Source: an uncultured Holophagaceae bacterium (GTDB lineage Bacteria > Acidobacteriota > Holophagae > Holophagales > Holophagaceae). From it: DNA of 7,107 nt. Below the pieces are notes generated by a model. That model had not been told where the DNA came from. It did not search any database and saw only the letters and a list, made by a program, of their open reading frames with translations. The position numbers and the translations under genes were made by a program. Shown here one piece after another: positions 6,039 to 7,107 of the stretch. The stretch lies in assembly GCA_903876615.1 (NCBI GenBank), contig CAIRAS010000303.1, forward strand, positions 1 to 7,107, in the 5' to 3' direction. Positions within the stretch are counted from its first letter, which is position 1; every line of letters begins with the position of its first letter.

Positions 6039-7013
6039 TCAGGGACCTGGACGCTCGCTCGGGAGGGTCGCCAGCAGCTCGGCCCAGACCTGATCCGGTC
6101 TGATGTCTTCCAGGCAGGGGTGCCCCGGGGTGAAGCAGGCGGGCTTGAAGCAGGGGGCGCAGGGCACGCCTTCCTTGCGGAGGCCCCGGCTGTGGGGTCC
6201 CCAGGGGGTGGAGCCCCCGGGATCCGTGGCGCCGTAGAGGGCCAGCACCGGGACCCCGCAGGCGGCGGCCAGGTGGCTGAGCCCCGAGTCGTTGCCCAGC
6301 ACTGCCGTGGCGGCCCGCATCCAGGCCGCGGCCTCCTTCAGGGTCGTGCGGCCACACAGGTTGATGCCCTCGGTACCAGCCACGGCCGAGCAGGTGGCCG
6401 CCTCGTCCGGGGTGCCCAGCACCGCCACGGCGAAGCCCTCCGCGCGGGCCCGCAGCAGCAGGGTCCGGTAGTGGGCCACGGGCCAGGCCTTGGAGGGCCA
6501 GGTGGATCCGGGCATGAGGCAGAGGTGCCGCTGTCCGGGCAGGTCCACGGCCACGCCCGGATCGAAGTCCGCGAAGGGCATGGGGGGCAGGTCCGGCCAG
6601 CGCCGCTGCAGCACGGCGTGGTAGCGCAGGAGGAAGGGACCTGGGGCGTCCCAGAAGGGACCGCTGTGGGTATTGAAAGGGCCGGCCAGGCTCTCGTCCA
6701 CGCCGATGCGTTCCGGCACCCGCGCCAGCCAGGCCGCCAGGGCGGGGCGCAGGGACTTGGGGAAGTGGATGCTGCGCGCGGCCTGGTGCTCCCGCAGCAC
6801 GCGGGCCATGGCCAGGGGGCTGGGCTTGCCCTCGTCGGGCAGGGTCGCATCACAGAACCAGGTGCCCTCCACCAGGCCCACGGTGGTCTTTGGTCCCCAG
6901 ACGACCAGGGGACCCGCACCGATCTGGCGCAGCAGGCGCAGGACCGGCAACTGCATGGCGGCGTCCCCCACAAACCGCGGGAAGCGGAGCCAGGTGGCGT
7001 GGCGGGGGATCAC
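6039..7013 (-). CDS. Glycosyltransferase family 9 (heptosyltransferase-like)
   Basis: GT9 enzymes (WaaC/WaaF/WaaQ group) transfer heptose from ADP-heptose to the LPS inner core on the cytoplasmic face of the inner membrane. The 324-residue protein has the GT-B layout. The N-terminal motif is WLRFPRFVGDAAMQLP, with D17 in the position of the catalytic aspartate of WaaC. The sugar-nucleotide domain opens with L-M-P-G-S-T-W-P-S-K-A-W-P (K175) and contains L-G-N-D-S-G-L-S-H-L-A-A (D242, H247), the family signature. A cysteine cluster, C285-x2-C288-x4-C293-x6-C300, is common in heptosyltransferase II-like members. The start is GTG 7013, with GGGAGG 5 bases upstream; an in-frame TAG lies 13 codons further up. 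The downstream hldD supplies its likely donor. WaaF is the closest named relative, but acceptor specificity cannot be read from sequence, so no symbol is given. Confidence 0.9.
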   Translation of the reverse strand: MIPRHATWLRFPRFVGDAAMQLPVLRLLRQIGAGPLVVWGPKTTVGLVEGTWFCDATLPDEGKPSPLAMARVLREHQAARSIHFPKSLRPALAAWLARVPERIGVDESLAGPFNTHSGPFWDAPGPFLLRYHAVLQRRWPDLPPMPFADFDPGVAVDLPGQRHLCLMPGSTWPSKAWPVAHYRTLLLRARAEGFAVAVLGTPDEAATCSAVAGTEGINLCGRTTLKEAAAWMRAATAVLGNDSGLSHLAAACGVPVLALYGATDPGGSTPWGPHSRGLRKEGVPCAPCFKPACFTPGHPCLEDIRPDQVWAELLATLPSERPGP

Positions 7014-7107
7014 GACCGCCTCCCGCGCGCAACGGGCAAGGCTCGCCTCGGACTACCGCCCCGATCGGACGCGACATCAAGTCGCGTCCTCCCGCTCCCG
7101 CTGCGCC
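7014..7107. other. Non-coding flank upstream of the GT9 gene
   Basis: No gene is supported in these 94 bases. They hold the GT9 ribosome site (GGGAGG on the minus strand, just before GTG 7013) and a perfect inverted repeat at 7067-7089. No clear sigma70 promoter was found by eye. Open frames through it are short and lack recognisable protein features. Confidence 0.6.
7067..7089. repeat. Perfect 9-bp inverted repeat (stem-loop)
   Basis: GGACGCGAC (7067-7075) is followed by the 5-base loop ATCAA and its exact complement GTCGCGTCC (7081-7089). Neither strand has a T-tract next to it, so it is not a classic intrinsic terminator. It lies 54 bases upstream of the GT9 start and could be a dispersed palindromic element, a T-less terminator of an upstream gene, or an operator or leader structure. 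Confidence 0.75.

Noticed and set aside
4156..6093. 645-codon open frame on the plus strand
   Set aside because: It lies antisense to the clearly coding EamA and DUF1573 genes. The product is a low-complexity G/H/Q/R/A-rich sequence with no domain, as expected from the mirror frame of GC-rich genes.
5977..6357. N-terminal extension of the DUF1573 gene (127 codons)
   Set aside because: It overlaps the GT9 gene in another frame with low-complexity sequence, whereas ATG 5976 opens a proper signal peptide after a ribosome site.
6850..7080. 76-codon minus-strand open frame at the right end
   Set aside because: It is out of frame with the GT9 gene, starts in the palindrome loop and encodes no recognisable protein.

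Overview
The window looks like chromosomal DNA of a high-GC diderm bacterium. The HldD and GT9 heptosyltransferase-like proteins imply heptose-containing LPS, and the ATP synthase c subunit carries a signal-like N-terminal extension. My best guess is a member of Acidobacteriota, Holophagaceae/Geothrix-like. That guess rests on overall protein character and gene order, not on a marker gene. No mobile elements, tRNA/rRNA genes or CRISPR arrays were seen.

Layout. (1) 3-281, plus strand: the 3' part of atpE, closed by a strong intrinsic terminator (298-331). (2) 371-3052, plus strand: a three-gene signalling unit. Its members are a TIGR04552-type protein with a stretch resembling the RelA/SpoT synthetase domain, a single-domain STAS anti-anti-sigma factor that overlaps it by 7 bp, and a response regulator fused to a PP2C/RsbU-type phosphatase. 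A promoter-like sequence lies inside the atpE terminator and fits transcription of this unit. (3) 3060-7013, minus strand, convergent with the signalling unit across only 7 bp: four genes transcribed leftward in the order GT9 glycosyltransferase, secreted DUF1573 protein, EamA/DMT transporter, hldD. (4) 7014-7107: no gene seen; it holds a perfect 9-bp inverted repeat.

How the genes may work together. The phosphatase (input: phosphorylation of its receiver domain) probably dephosphorylates the STAS protein, which would then bind an anti-sigma or other switch kinase that is not encoded here. Translational coupling of the STAS gene to the RelA/SpoT-like protein hints at a link between partner switching and nucleotide or stress signalling. 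On the minus strand, HldD makes the ADP-L-glycero-D-manno-heptose donor used by GT9 heptosyltransferases, so the two outer genes of that cluster plausibly serve LPS core assembly. The roles of the transporter and the DUF1573 protein there are unknown.

The most interesting item is the TIGR04552/STAS/RR-PP2C unit. Nothing else in the window looks like a novel system; most of it is ordinary chromosomal content.
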